A DNA stretch of 64,000 bases from Plotosus lineatus. Taxonomy: Eukaryota > Chordata > Actinopteri > Siluriformes > Plotosidae. The number at the start of each line of letters is the position of its first letter. Position 1 is the stretch's first letter. The notes below the pieces were generated by a model, which made no database searches, was not told the origin of the DNA, and was given only the letters and a program-made list of their open reading frames with translations. A program made the translations under genes and the position numbers. The stretch spans positions 15,508,726-15,572,725 of the forward strand of contig CM045737.1 in the NCBI GenBank assembly GCA_024760905.1. The letters are read 5' to 3'. Below, in pieces: positions 45,498 through 61,187 of this stretch.

Positions 45498-46386
45498 GTG
45501 GGCAGTAGTGGTCTAGTGGTATAGGGCGGTGGTCCCCAACCCCCGGGCTGCGGACTGGCACCGGTCCTTGGATCAATTGGTACCGGGCCGCACAAGAAAT
45601 AATTATTTATTTCTGTTTTATTTATTATCTCAGTCTGAACTTATCTTATATTACTGATCTTATATTTTTGAAAAAAAAAAAATTTTGAAACTGACCGGAT
45701 TCTCTCGGTTACATGTCGGGTCATTTGAGCGCTAAAATGTAACCCACAAGAGGACGGCACATGAACTGAGGCGAGTTGGACATGTTTCAAACAATAGCGG
45801 GGATTTTGGGTGAGACTGAGCCTGAGCCTTCATTCTCCTCGCTGGTGCACCATCACCTGTGGGTTTGTTTTTTTTAAGAAGAGTTTGAGCTCGGTTAAAA
45901 ATGTAACGCTAAATTCTGATTAGGGAGGCTGGTGGACATCTCAGCCGACTCTGGGCAAGGGCGGGGTATTATATTTACAATATAAACAAGCCACCCCCCC
46001 CTCGTCCCGGGCCACAGTAAAATTGTCAAGCGTTGACCGGTCCGCGGTGATAAAAAGGTTGGGGACCAATGGTATAGGGCACTGGATCGCTGATCATAAG
46101 GTTGGGGGTTCGAGTCCCACTCTCCACATGGTTGTCACTGTCCTCCCAGTGCAGCCAACTGGGTTATCAAAGGCCGTCCATTTCTCTCACTGTCTATGGT
46201 GAGAGGTTCATGTAAAAGAACCATTGCTGACTTTCGTAACGAGTAGCTGTAAAGCCATCAGCGTGTTTCTCTCACTTGCTAAAGGGTTGTGACAGGAAGG
46301 GCATCCGACATAAAAACCTATGCCAAATCAAACGTGCGAATCATTCGTCGTGGTGACCCCTGAAAAAAGGTAAAAGCCGAAAAGAA
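45498..46386 (+). mobile_element. SINE-A split by a hAT element
   Basis: Head GGGCAGTAGTGGTCTAGTGG, then the hAT insertion. The SINE resumes at 46080 (CACTGGATCGCTGATC), with B box GGTTCGAGTCC, body, RTE-like block and end AAAAGCCGAAAAG. Confidence 0.93.
45527..46071 (+). mobile_element. hAT MITE inside the SINE-A tRNA head
   Basis: Ends CGGTGGTCCCCAACCCC and AAGGTTGGGGACCAATG are inverted repeats. GTATAGGG is duplicated at 45519-45526 and 46072-46079, a perfect 8-bp hAT target duplication, and the SINE head reads through once it is removed. The interior is non-coding. A 57-bp scrap of V-SINE/SINE-B tail lies at about 45908-45965. Confidence 0.95.
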
Positions 46387-46572
46387 ATCTCCAGGTATTC
46401 AGGGTTTACTCCTACAGTCCAAAAACATGCACAGTAGGCTGACTGGCTGTTATTAATCACATGAGAGTGGATGTAAATGGTTGTGTGTGTGTGTGTGTAT
46501 TGGCCCTGTGATGACCAGGTGAGCTGTCCAGGAAGTATCCCAGTATCAGCCTCCCTGCAACCAGAAATTATG

Positions 46573-46907
46573 GTGAAGCATCATGGGAAATGAACGTCTG
46601 AATGAATCACTTTACTGACTTCAGTCAATTTTGGACTGTCCATGACAGAAAACAAACTTAGCTTTCGACCCCATAACGAATTTTTCGGAAGTAAACGGTA
46701 AATGAACGCCTGTATGTTTCTATGGAAATGTACTCAGCGCTAGTCGCAGTTTGTTTACTGATTTAGCAGTACAGTATGTTGTTCTGATTAACCTCAAGTA
46801 AAGATCAGCTGTTCTCCTGGGTTTCACTCAGTTGCTAAGTCACGGTCCACAACAATCTTTCAAAGCATGTACGGGATCTAACTCTCAAAAGGGAACTCTG
46901 GGTAAAG
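46573..46907. other. Unassigned sequence
   Basis: Nothing recognised. Confidence 0.4.
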
Positions 46908-47212
46908 TAAAGTCCGTTGGGGTTTTTACACCCGAGCCATAGCGGCTCATCGGGCCGGCGCTCATCCTCGGTTTCTGTAGCGTGAAGCGACTAGGAGTTC
47001 AACTCCTCCTGGATGGGACGCTAGTCCATCGCAGGTTACCGTCCCAGTATATATTTACTGGTACTCATTTACACTGCTGGGTGAACAGAGGGACACTTGT
47101 GGTTGAGACCTTGCCCAGGGGTCTTAGCACAGTGAGGGTTTAACTGGGGATTTGAACTCACAACCTCCTGATCATGCGTGCAGCACCCTAACCCTTGCAC
47201 CATGGGCCATCA
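46908..47212 (-). mobile_element. SINE-C, reverse, full length
   Basis: AAGTCCGTTGGGGTTTTTAC at the 3' side, GTTCAACTCCTCCTGGATGG, then reversed B box GATTTGAACTCACAACC and reversed head CACCATGGGCCATCATG. Confidence 0.9.
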
Positions 47213-47325
47213 TGACCGGCATCATTCATCAAGGCTGGCAAATGGTGAAAATGACAGAAATTACATTTCCAAAAACCAGTAGCCTACCTACTCCCAGTAT
47301 GTTTTAACTGGTAACCACTAAAGGT

Positions 47326-47664
47326 GGCCTAGTGGTATAGGGTGCCGGATCACTAATTCTAAGGTTGAGGGTTTGAGTCCCACTCTCCACAGGTTGTCAC
47401 TGACACCCCACCCCCCTCACCCCCATGCAGGTAACTGGGTTATCAAAGGCCGGCCATGTCTCTCACTGTCTATGGTGTGAGAGACATGTAAAAGAACCAA
47501 TGCTGACTTTTGACAAGTGTAACTGCAAAGCCGTGAGCATGTTTCCGCCGCCCTGTGATGGCCTGGCAAGCTGTCCAGGGTGTACTCTACCCACACCCAG
47601 AGTCGGCTGGGATGGGTGCCAACCTCCCCGCGACCCTAATTAGGATTAAGTGGTTACAGAAAAT
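47326..47664 (+). mobile_element. SINE-B, full length
   Basis: Head GGTGGCCTAGTGGTATAGGG, B box GGTTTGAGTCC, body, then the LINE2-like tail (GTCCAGGGTGTACTCTACCC to GTGGTTACAGAAAATG). Confidence 0.93.
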
Positions 47665-47675
47665 GAAATGAACTG

Positions 47676-47757
47676 AACCTTGCCCAGAGGTCTTAGCACA
47701 GTGAGGGTTTAATGGGGATTTGACCAACATGATCATGAGCCCAGCACCGTAACCACT
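47676..47757 (-). mobile_element. SINE-C fragment, reverse
   Basis: CTTGCCCAGAGGTCTTAGCA, then GGGATTTGACC and ATGATCATGAGCCCAGCACC. Confidence 0.75.
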
Positions 47758-48079
47758 TTCGCTTGATGTCTCACTATCGACTCTACTAAAAATAGTCCAC
47801 TTTCTCTGTTTTTCTTTCACTTTTATTCTTATAGCTGTCAGAATTATTATTCTCAGACCTTTTGAGATTCACAGTGTACATTACGGTCCATGAAGGTGAC
47901 TGTTAGCACTACTACACAATTGTCTCGTGTTATCGACATAAATCTATAATTTTTTTTTTTTTTTTTTGTAGAATCACTTTGATTGGTAAGAACTGTGAGG
48001 ATTTAAATGTCATATTGTTCGCAAAAATAAAAAATAAAAATAAATAAAAAAATCCCATTTCATGGATTAAACCCGGAGT

Positions 48080-48300
48080 GGACCAGTGATGTAATAATTA
48101 GCAAGTTTATGTCAAAACAAGGTCCTGGGTTTGAGTCCCGGGTGTAAGCGTGGTGTTTCTTCTGGGTCCTCTGGTTCCCTCTCATTGTACAAAAACATGA
48201 ATATTTGGCTAAGTGGCTTTTACAAATTGCTCCAAGGCGAGTATACTGGCCCTGTTTCTTTCTTTAGCCTAAACAGGCTGGATTAAGAGGATCAGGAAAT
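48080..48300 (+). mobile_element. V-SINE, old
   Basis: B-box region GGTTTGAGTCCCGG, core-like TTCTTCTGGGTCCTCTGG, tail GGCTGGATTAAGAGG and AGGAAATGAGTGAA. Confidence 0.6.
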
Positions 48301-48365
48301 GAGTGAAACCGGTTTCCTTCTTACATTTAAAGGCACGAGGCATTTCTACCGTACAAGTCTGATTG

Positions 48366-48703
48366 TTCATTTTCTGTAACCACTTAATCCTAATTTGGGT
48401 CGCGGGGAGGCTGGTGCCCATCCCAGCCAACTTCGGGCGAGGGCAGAGTACACCCTGGACAGCTCGCCAGGCCATCGCAGGGCGGAAACACACCAACGGC
48501 TTTGCAGCTACTCTTGTCGAAAGTCAGCAATGGTTCTTTTACAGGCCTCACACCATAGACAGTGACAGACATTGGCCGGCCTTTGATAACCCAGTTCGCT
48601 GCACTGGGGGGGACGGTGACAACCTTGTGGAGAGTGGGGCTCAAACCCCCAACCTTTGGATCAGCGATCCAGCACCGTATACCACTAGACCACCACTGCC
48701 CCT
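48366..48703 (-). mobile_element. SINE-B, reverse, full length
   Basis: Tail CATTTTCTGTAACCACTTAA, body GTCAGCAATGGTTCTTTTAC, reversed B box GGGGCTCAAACCCCCAACC, reversed A box CCACTAGACCACCACTGCCC. Confidence 0.95.
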
Positions 48704-48754
48704 ACAAGTCTGGTTGATGATGATAATTTTATTTGATTTCAATGTTCGTAAATA

Positions 48755-48990
48755 ATACTAGTAGTATAGGGTGCTGGATCGCTGATCCTAAGGTTGGGGG
48801 TTCGAGTCCCACTCTCCACAAGGTTGCCCCCCCCCCCACCTCCCCCTAGCTGCAAAGCTGTCAGCGTGTTTCTGCCCTGCGATGGCCTGGTGAAATGTAC
48901 AGGGTGTACTCTGCCCTCGCCCAGAGTTGGCTGGGATGGGCGCCAGCCTCCCCGTGACCCTAATTAGGATTAAGCGGTTACAGAAAATGA
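48755..48990 (+). mobile_element. SINE-B, body deleted
   Basis: The tRNA head (TAGTATAGGGTGCTGGATCG, GGTTCGAGTCC) is followed after a poly-C stretch by GCTGCAAAGCTGTCAGCGTG and the LINE2-like tail. Confidence 0.9.
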
Positions 48991-49033
48991 ACTGATGAAA
49001 ATAAAATAAATAAAAATACCCTGGGTAAGTGTG

Positions 49034-49346
49034 GTTGAAATCAAGTCTGTTGGGTTTTTACATCCGAGCCTCGTGGCTCATCAGGCCGGTGTGCTTATCC
49101 CCGGGTTCCATAGCGTGAAGCGACCAGGAGTTCAACTCCCCCTGGATGGGACGCTAGTCCATTGCGGGTTACCTTCCCAGTATATTTTTTTTACTGGTAC
49201 CCATTTATACTGCTGGGTGAACAGAGGCACACTTGTGGTTGAGACCTTGCCCAGGGGTCTTAGCACAGTGAGGGTCTCAGTGGGATTCAAACTCACAACC
49301 TCCTGATCATGAGCGCAACACCGTAACCACTACACCACTGGCCCCG
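49034..49346 (-). mobile_element. SINE-C, reverse, full length
   Basis: TTTTTACATCCGAGCCTCGT, body, reversed B box GATTCAAACTCACAACC and reversed head CTACACCACTGGCCCC. Confidence 0.92.
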
Positions 49347-49424
49347 TGGTTGAGATCAAGGATCGCCCATAAAGTTTGGTAAAACTTATTTCCAATGGCA
49401 TCCTTTAACAATTTCATCCATTCA

Positions 49425-50082
49425 TGTTCTGTAATCACTTAATTCTAATTCGGAGCGCCCATCCCAGTTGACCCCAGGTGAGGGAAGAGTACACCCTGGA
49501 CAGATTGCCAGGCCCATCACAGGGCAGAAACACACTGACGACTTTGCAGCTCCTCTTGTCAAAAGTCAGCAATGGTGTTTTTACATGAAGCTCACACTAT
49601 AGACTGGGGCCGGTGGCGTAGTGGTTATGGTGCTGCGCTCATGCTCGGGAGCTTGTGAGTTCGAATCCCACTGAGACCCTCACTGTGCTAAGATCCCTGG
49701 GCAAGGAGGTCTCAACCACAAGTGTGCCTCTGTTCACCCAGCAGTATAAATGGGTCCCAGTAAAAATATACTGGGAAGGTAACCTGTGATGGACTAGCGT
49801 CCCATCCAGGGGGAGTTGAACTCCTGGTCGCTTCACGCTACAGAATCCGGCCTGATGAGCCACGAGACGAGGCTCGGGTATAAAAACCCAACAGACTTTA
49901 CCTTTACCTCACACCATAGACACTGAGAGACATGCATGTCACCATGGCAGGCCTTTGATAACCCAGTTAGCTGCACTGGTGGTGGGCTGGGTGAGGCTGG
50001 GTGGGGGCAGTGACAAACTTGTGGAGAGTTCGAACCCCCCCAACTTTAGGATCAGTGTGATCCACTAGGGCCACCATTGCAC
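49425..50082 (-). mobile_element. SINE-B, reverse, split by SINE-C
   Basis: Tail from about 49425 (TGTTCTGTAATCACTTAATT) to CTCACACTATAGAC. It resumes at about 49910 with CTCACACCATAGACACTGAG and ends in the reversed head near 50080. Confidence 0.92.
49606..49909 (+). mobile_element. SINE-C nested in SINE-B, with target duplication
   Basis: Head GGGGCCGGTGGCGTAGTGGT, B box GTTCGAATCCC, body, end GGTATAAAAACCCAACAGAC. Flanked by CTCACAC(T/C)ATAGAC, a 14-bp near-perfect duplication. Confidence 0.94.
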
Positions 50083-50289
50083 TGATGAGACAATTTTAAA
50101 AATCTAAACTAAAATCCAGTGGCACAGAAGATGAAGGGGTTAAATTAACTCTCTTTATCTTTTCCTTTTTTTTTTTTTTTTCCTTCCCTCCATTTAATTC
50201 AGTCTTAATCTGTATTTAATGGCAGAACACTTGAAACTTAACATGTGGCACCACGTTGCTGGGTACATGCGCGTGCGTGTACATTTCAG

Positions 50290-50297
50290 TGACGTCA
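50290..50297 (+). promoter_or_regulatory. CRE-like site upstream of tdh
   Basis: TGACGTCA is the full CREB/ATF palindrome, about 150 bp before the inferred start of transcription. Confidence 0.5.
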
Positions 50298-50363
50298 AGG
50301 AGGAGGGGGGGGGGGGCGGGAGCTGTGGTCAGTAGGAGTGAAGACCGCGCCTTCGCGGTGCGA

Positions 50364-50420
50364 CCAATCAGAGCGTAGACCGGCTTCTCTTGAAACCCAG
50401 CTGGCTGCTGATATATAAAC
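50364..50420 (+). promoter_or_regulatory. CCAAT box and TATA box of the inferred tdh promoter
   Basis: CCAAT at 50364-50368 and ATATATAAA at 50411-50419, 43 bp apart, are in the usual order. Transcription would start near 50440-50450. GC content rises here compared with the neighbours. Confidence 0.55.
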
Positions 50421-50442
50421 GTCCACTGAGCGGCTGATGCAA

Positions 50443-50535
50443 CTGTCTGAGCAAGGTCACATCCATTTAAAGGGGACGCGCGTCTTATGCTGCCAGGAAA
50501 CGGAGATCCTCTTCATCATTTACACGAGCTGATCG
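50443..50535 (+). other. tdh: Inferred non-coding first exon of tdh
   Basis: Downstream of the TATA box, the sequence runs without an ATG-led long frame to a good donor, GATCG|GTAAGA at 50535/50536. The first coding exon has an acceptor 10 bp before its ATG, so an upstream 5' UTR exon is required. This is the best candidate within 3 kb. The link is inferred. Confidence 0.5.
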
Positions 50536-51102
50536 GTAAGAAAAATGCTGATCTCAAAATAAAAATATGTTTTCAGTGCACTTAGATCCCATCATTGACT
50601 CAGTACTGTACTGTATGATATTCTATATACTGTATATAAATGCATTTCTTTCGATATTATATTGGGTATATTATATATAATTGAAATGGAGGTCGATGTG
50701 ATAGACTTATTCATGTTTATTGATTTAGATGTAGATTTGCTGGTGTCTCATTTCAAACCCCCCCCCCCCCCCCACTTACCCCCTCCCCCCATAGTATTCA
50801 TACTCCCTAGAGTGGATGTGAACAACACCCCTTTGTATTGTATTAGCCCGAATTGCATAAGTTTACCCCACTTCCTGATTTTAAATCTCTTCCTGTACAT
50901 ATATTGCGCATGTTGTAGAGATGATAGGAAGTGCTGCTGAGTGATTGCATCAGACTTTACTGACGCATCTGTGTACAAACCCAGAATAAAGCTACACTGA
51001 TATATTGATGAACTGTGCACACAATGGAGTGGGGAGTGGGGGCAACTGTTTCAGGGTGATTTTTATGTGTTCTATATTGGCATGTACATATATGACTGTT
51101 AT

Positions 51103-51108
<6 letters not shown>
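50536..51108. other. tdh upstream intron, first part
   Basis: A poly-C tract lies at about 50758-50775. No repeat family or gene recognised. Confidence 0.45.

Positions 51109-51187
<79 letters not shown>
51109..51187. repeat. (CT)n(GT)n array
   Basis: CT run of about 23 units, then GT run. Confidence 0.96.
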
Positions 51188-51188
<1 letters not shown>

Positions 51189-51810
51189 ATTCTGCAAGAA
51201 AAGCTCCAGTATAAGTGAAAAGCCCAACAACTACTCAGTATTGGTTTGCAGTATGATTAACGGTCTGGATGTTTAATCACATGATCTTAGAATTAGGATC
51301 ATGACGTCATGCCTGCTGTGTTGTAAATTAACCTAAATATAACATATAGGAATGTATAATCATCAAAGAAAATACTACAAACGAAAACAAGATGCAGTAC
51401 TTATCAGGTACAGGAAGCACCCCTGTCTGTGACGTCACAGAAAGTGTAGTTAGTCAGTCTGGTGATGATGTCCATGAGGACAGTTTTTGTGCAGTTTCTT
51501 GTTTTTTAAAACCAACAAGACTTCTCTGTGATGCCTTTTTTTTTTTTTTTTTTTTTTTGCTTTAAGGTATAATAGCCCTGCTGCTTGTGTAAGACTCAAA
51601 GCACTCTAAATGTGAGATGTTTCTGTTTATCTGAACCATTATTTGCATTCTGTGGTTTGAATAGGATTGTTGGTGAGTAAGTGAACATTGTCATTTCTAC
51701 CAGGTCCTAAAGTGCTAAAGATTGTAAGGCCAATTAGATGGAAAAATGAGTGCAACACAAATACATAAACCATTTTAAGTAAAGGAGTAATACAGGTGTG
51801 TAAGGAGCGA
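51188..51810. other. tdh upstream intron, middle
   Basis: A poly-T tract at about 51537-51558. Nothing else recognised. Confidence 0.45.
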
Positions 51811-51978
51811 TTTTGGCTTCGTGATTAGCACATCTGCCTCACAGCAAGAAAGTCTTGGTGCAACTCCCGGGCTTGGGGTGTTTTTTTTGGAGTTTGCATA
51901 TTCTCCCAATGCATGTGTGGCTTTCCTCTGAGCATTTCAGTTTTCTTACACACTGCAAAGATATGCACATTTCCTCCA

Positions 51979-51984
<6 letters not shown>
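51811..51984 (+). mobile_element. V-SINE, 3' part replaced by microsatellite
   Basis: TTTTGGCTTCGTGATTAGCA head-like, CTCACAGCAAGAAAGTCTTG, core GGAGTTTGCATATTCTCCCA, CACTGCAAAGATATGCACAT; then a CT array. Confidence 0.8.

Positions 51985-52052
<68 letters not shown>
51985..52052. repeat. (CT)n(TA)n array
   Basis: CT then TA runs. Confidence 0.95.
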
Positions 52053-52056
<4 letters not shown>

Positions 52057-52057
52057 C

Positions 52058-52121
52058 TTCTGTCCTTTCAGCTTTTTTCCCTTTTTCAGGGGTCGCCACA
52101 GCGAATCATCTGATTTGCACA
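52058..52121 (-). mobile_element. SINE-A/RTE 3'-terminal fragment, reverse
   Basis: CTTTTTCAGGGGTCGCCACA then GCGAATCATCTGATTTGCAC, enclosed by TA arrays on both sides. Confidence 0.85.
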
Positions 52122-52128
52122 TTATACA

Positions 52129-52130
<2 letters not shown>

Positions 52131-52195
<65 letters not shown>

Positions 52196-52219
52196 CGCGC
52201 GTATGTATATATATCTATA

Positions 52220-52262
<43 letters not shown>
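52131..52262. repeat. (TA)n/(TG)n compound array
   Basis: TA, TG and CG-containing dinucleotide runs. Confidence 0.95.
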
Positions 52263-52272
<10 letters not shown>

Positions 52273-52273
52273 A

Positions 52274-52481
52274 GTGTGTGTGTGTGTGTTGCCCATTGAG
52301 CTGTCCAGGGTGTGCCCTGCCTTCGCTCAGTGTTAGCTGAGATAGGCACCAACCTCCCCACAACTTTAATAGGATTAAACCAGTGAGTGAGTTCGTGAGC
52401 TGTGTCTTTGGGATATGAGGTTGGTGCCTATCTCAGCTGACACTGAGCGAAGGCAGGGCACACCCTGGACAGCTCAATGGG

Positions 52482-52526
<45 letters not shown>
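52274..52526. repeat. Palindrome of V-SINE tail with mirrored GT/CA arrays
   Basis: Left arm (GT)n then TTGAGCTGTCCAGGGTGTGC to GATAGGCACCAACCTC (to about 52355). The right arm, about 52414-52482, is its reverse complement over about 70 bp, followed by (CA)n. Confidence 0.9.
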
Positions 52527-52655
52527 GAGCTCTCCAGGGTGTGCCTTGCCTTTGCTCAGTGTCAGCTGAGGTAGGCACCAACCTCCCCACAACTTTAATA
52601 GGATTAAACCAGTGAGTGAGTTCGTGAGGTGTGTCTTTTGGGATATGAGGTTTCT
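52527..52655 (+). repeat. Direct duplicate of the palindrome's left arm and spacer
   Basis: GCTCTCCAGGGTGTGCCTTG to GGGATATGAGGTTT repeats 52302-52413 almost exactly. Confidence 0.9.
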
Positions 52656-52762
52656 GCAGCTCTTATCTCTAAGCAGATATGTAAAATTAGTTGTCATGTT
52701 TGTCAAGTTTTGACCTCGTGCGATTAATTCAGTGCCACACATGCACGTCATTCTTGTACACT

Positions 52763-52797
52763 GATTGGTCACTAACAAAGGCAGGGCAGTATAAATA
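52763..52797 (+). promoter_or_regulatory. Possible second tdh promoter (inverted CCAAT and TATAAATA)
   Basis: ATTGG at 52764-52768 and TATAAATA at 52790-52797 lie 530 bp before the tdh start codon. An ACGTCA half-site is at 52745-52750. No donor was identified downstream, so this is weak. Confidence 0.3.
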
Positions 52798-53324
52798 CCA
52801 ATCCGTCCTCTACCACTCAGCTCTCCAGTCCCAAACTGCCAAAGATAAGATTACACCATATGACCCTCACTTTGTTCAATATTATTTCAACAGCAGTTTA
52901 TTTTGTTTACACAGCCTCCTGGAAAATCCAGATTATCATGAATCCTACTCATTACCTCACTTTGAATGAGCTATTCAGCAGGCAGTAGTTTTGTAACAGT
53001 GCCAGCTCGTAACTGCTGCCAGAAAGTAAACAACCACTGAAGTAGCTTGACATTGTCAGGATGTGCTCTAATTTACTCTCAAATGTAGTCAATCTATACG
53101 AATGCTAGTAAGAGACAGATCTTAAAAATGGTGTATCAACTTGTATTTTAATAAATGGACACACCAAACAAAATTTTATTGCGGGATATTAACTGTGTTC
53201 CTAGAATCTAAGTACGGTAACCAATTATTGTGTTGTAGAATTGTTCGCCAGACTAATATTTAGGAACAATATAGCTCCCAAGACATGTTTATTTAAAAAC
53301 GCTTTTATTTACAGGTAAATAAAG

Positions 53325-58160
<4,836 letters not shown>

Positions 58161-59040
58161 ATGAATTTTAATAAATCGGGGCTGATATATTCATCTTCTA
58201 AAGACTGATAGCCTTAGAGAACAGAGATCCCCATGTCTGTAAATAATTATTCGCTCTGTCTCTTCTATTCCTGGATTACATGGAGGAAAACAAATGTATA
58301 TAAGAGGTATATGGCTCAAATTAATGGTGATGATCAATTCTTGAATGCCCAGGAAATGGAGTTCCCCCAAATATATTTTTATTTAAGTTATGGTTTTAAA
58401 GCAATGTTATAATAACAGAAGGAATTTTTCATTTGTTCCAACATCTTGGAAGCTGAGAAATTTTTCTTATAACCTTTTTAAGAAAATAATGGAATAAGTG
58501 CTCAGTGTTTGGGGTTAAAGCCTCGCTTGGCGTGGACATTTTTGACTAGGATACAACAGTTTTAGAGCAAAATGTAGCACCTTGCAATTTAATTGGCTAG
58601 ATTGACTGACTACAACATACTGATAGGAGTGTTGTCAGTCATTTCCACCAACTAGGTGAAAACGATGGTGTTGTGTTTGGTTACTTTTTCTCCGAGAAAT
58701 GGGAAACTTTCCGTCTTACGGCCCACCATGAAAAATCACTATCCTGTCAGCTAATCATTACCATGCAGTAAGACAAACGGATAAATCAACTCAAGTAAAA
58801 ACATCGTCAGGTTTCACACATTTTTTTTATAACTAAAACAGTTAGCATCACTAACCAAAAACTAGCGAAGTGTATTTTATTACATGGCGTTATTAGCAAG
58901 TAGATGGTGCTTCAATAAACGTTTTAATGGAAAGATTATCATTTTCTTCGACTGTTCTTGGCTGTTTTAATGTGGTGGCTTTATCGGCGAAACATTTTAA
59001 TCTGCTTTGTGAAATAAAGAGCAAAAACAGCCAGAAAATG
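58161..59040 (+). other. tdh: tdh 3' UTR (inferred)
   Basis: AATAAA occurs at 58170-58175, 58914-58919 and 59013-59018. The two later ones would give a UTR of about 0.8-0.9 kb. No other feature is visible. Confidence 0.5.
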
Positions 59041-59396
59041 TTAGATTAAAGCAGCTGTGTCATGACTCGCATTTAGTTGCCAAAAAGTTGTGTAACCCCG
59101 CAATAAATGTGAAATTTTAATATATTTGTTAAACAGTCTTTCCACATGCAAATCAAAACAAATTTAATTTTTAAGATAACAAGGACTGGATGGGAATCAT
59201 GAATTCTCTTGCTGGGCTGAACAGTTTTCGGCGAGTTGATCTAACCGCTGCAGAATCCTGGTAAATGTGTTGTGTGAACCAACTTTGCATTCACATAAAA
59301 GAATGTTTTGTTTGTGAACAAAATTAATGGTAAAGTCTACTTTCTTCAAGCCACCATGACACAGCCCCTTTAACTAACTAATTACCAAATAGAATA
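59041..59396. other. Unassigned intergenic sequence
   Basis: Nothing recognised. Confidence 0.4.
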
Positions 59397-59902
59397 CAGG
59401 GATCCCTCACTTTCCATGATTAGGGACCGAGATCCCCCCCGCGACCACCGAATTCCGCGAAGTAGAACCACCCCCCCCAACTGACGTGTACGTGCATGTA
59501 TATGTGTATATAATATCAATAAATACATATTCAATGCTATAAATGCTTATAATAACAATTACACATTCAAAAATAATGCATAAAATGTAATTAAAATATA
59601 AATATACATACATACAGACGCGCGCGTGCACACACATACGCTGATGCGTGTGCACGTACGCAGATGTGCACCTCACTAAATGCTAAATAGTTTTGATGGG
59701 AGGTTTTAGGTTGGTTTTTGTTTTTGTTTGTTTCAGTTTTTTTTTTTTTTTTTTGCATAATTGGCCTTGTTTTTGCGGTATTTTCCTTCACTTTTTCCCC
59801 CCTATTCTTTATTTCCTTATTTTATAAGTCGATGAATATTAAAAAAACCCACAATGCACTGAAACCGCATGAATTGAAGCGCGAAGTAGTGAGGGATCCC
59901 TG
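59397..59902 (+). mobile_element. Tigger-B, intact reference copy (506 bp)
   Basis: Starts CAGGGATCCCTCACTTTCCA and ends CGAAGTAGTGAGGGATCCCTG. TA flanks both ends (59395-59396 and 59903-59904). No coding frame remains, so it is a MITE. Confidence 0.93.
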
Positions 59903-60907
59903 TACAACCAATATATGGTAATTACGTAAAAATAAGTTAATTACTGTATATTGTTTTTATTGTTTTTCTATATGTCAACAATTATAATCAAAGTGCTACA
60001 TCTAGCTTCTTCACTATACAATTCTGGCTACATTACACTTATGGCTTTTCACAGACCAGAACGAAGAAGATAACTGAAAATACGTTACATTTATCTCTCT
60101 TGACACAACTGAGCAATTGAGAATTAAGGGCTATATATTCAATGTCTTGTAGTGGCAGCTTGAGCTGACGGCATTACGATCAGTAGTCCTATCTATGCCT
60201 TAATTTCTGAGCTACCAATTCTTTCACTTGTGCACTGTTTCTCCTTTGTCCAAAAAAAGTTTAAGTTTTAGTAGAATTTTCTTTTCTTTTGTTCTTTTCT
60301 CCACCTCTTATGCATTATTTATCTATTTATTTAGCTTTTGTTAACAAGCGTCTGAAAACCTTTTGTCTTTGCTCTCTTGTCCCAACCTGGTTGAATTATT
60401 ATTATTATTATTATTATTATTGTATGGATTGTGTCTTCTTTATAAATTTTTATGCTTTCTATGTAAGCTTTACATTTTAATTCTATTTGTACCTAAAAAC
60501 TTTTTAGTGCTGCCTCTTTACTTCGTAACTTTTTTGTAATTATAAAATGTCTGAACAAAGTCTTTTCCCCAGTTATACTGGACTGAGTTGGTATATCTTT
60601 ACTCCTCATATGCATAGAAAGAAATTTCAGGGTCTGCTTTCAGTTTGTCAGTTCTTGAATCTCACTCACCTGAAGTGCTCCTAGATTCTTTATAAATTTA
60701 GTAGTTCCAATAGGATCAATAAAGCTTTAAGCTTTTCTGTTAATATTTACCAGCCACACTTTGATTGCAATCACAGCAATAATAAAGATATTTTATGACT
60801 CAATGTCTGTTTGCTTTTTTTTTTTTTTTTTTTTTTTTTTTTTCCAGTTGTAAAAACTTTCTTTAACTGAAGGTTATTCGAGATTGCTTCTTTTAATCAA
60901 CATAATA
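59903..60907. other. Unassigned AT-rich intergenic sequence
   Basis: Contains (ATT)n at about 60396-60421 and poly-T at about 60815-60843. No gene recognised. Confidence 0.45.
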
Positions 60908-61187
60908 CAGACACTCCCCACTTTACGTTTATTCGTTTTACGTATTTTTGATTTTACGTTAAAAAAAAATATAAGTCAAATTTTGAGTTTAGCGTGTGAG
61001 ACGTACGCTGACGTGGTACGATGACGTAGTACGCTACTTACACATGACGCTGCGTCCATTGTTTACAAACGACATACTGAACGTGCCCTCCTTCCCAGTT
61101 CACCGCGTGTTACCCTTGTGTTAAGACGTTGTCTTTGTGATGTTTGTGTTTACACTGTTTTGCGGACTTTTGTAACCCTAAGCAAAT

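Larger units (their letters stand above)
45387..46572 (+). mobile_element. V-SINE split by a SINE-A
   Basis: Left part GCGCAGTGGTGATAACATCT to CATGCACTTGTATGGGTT. It resumes at about 46387 (TCTCCAGGTATTCAGGG, CAGTCCAAAAACATGCACAG) and ends in a weak tail near 46572. Confidence 0.88.

Noticed and set aside
59903..60907. 3' UTR of a third gene
   Set aside because: Several AATAAA words exist, but no coding exon or conserved frame supports a gene here.
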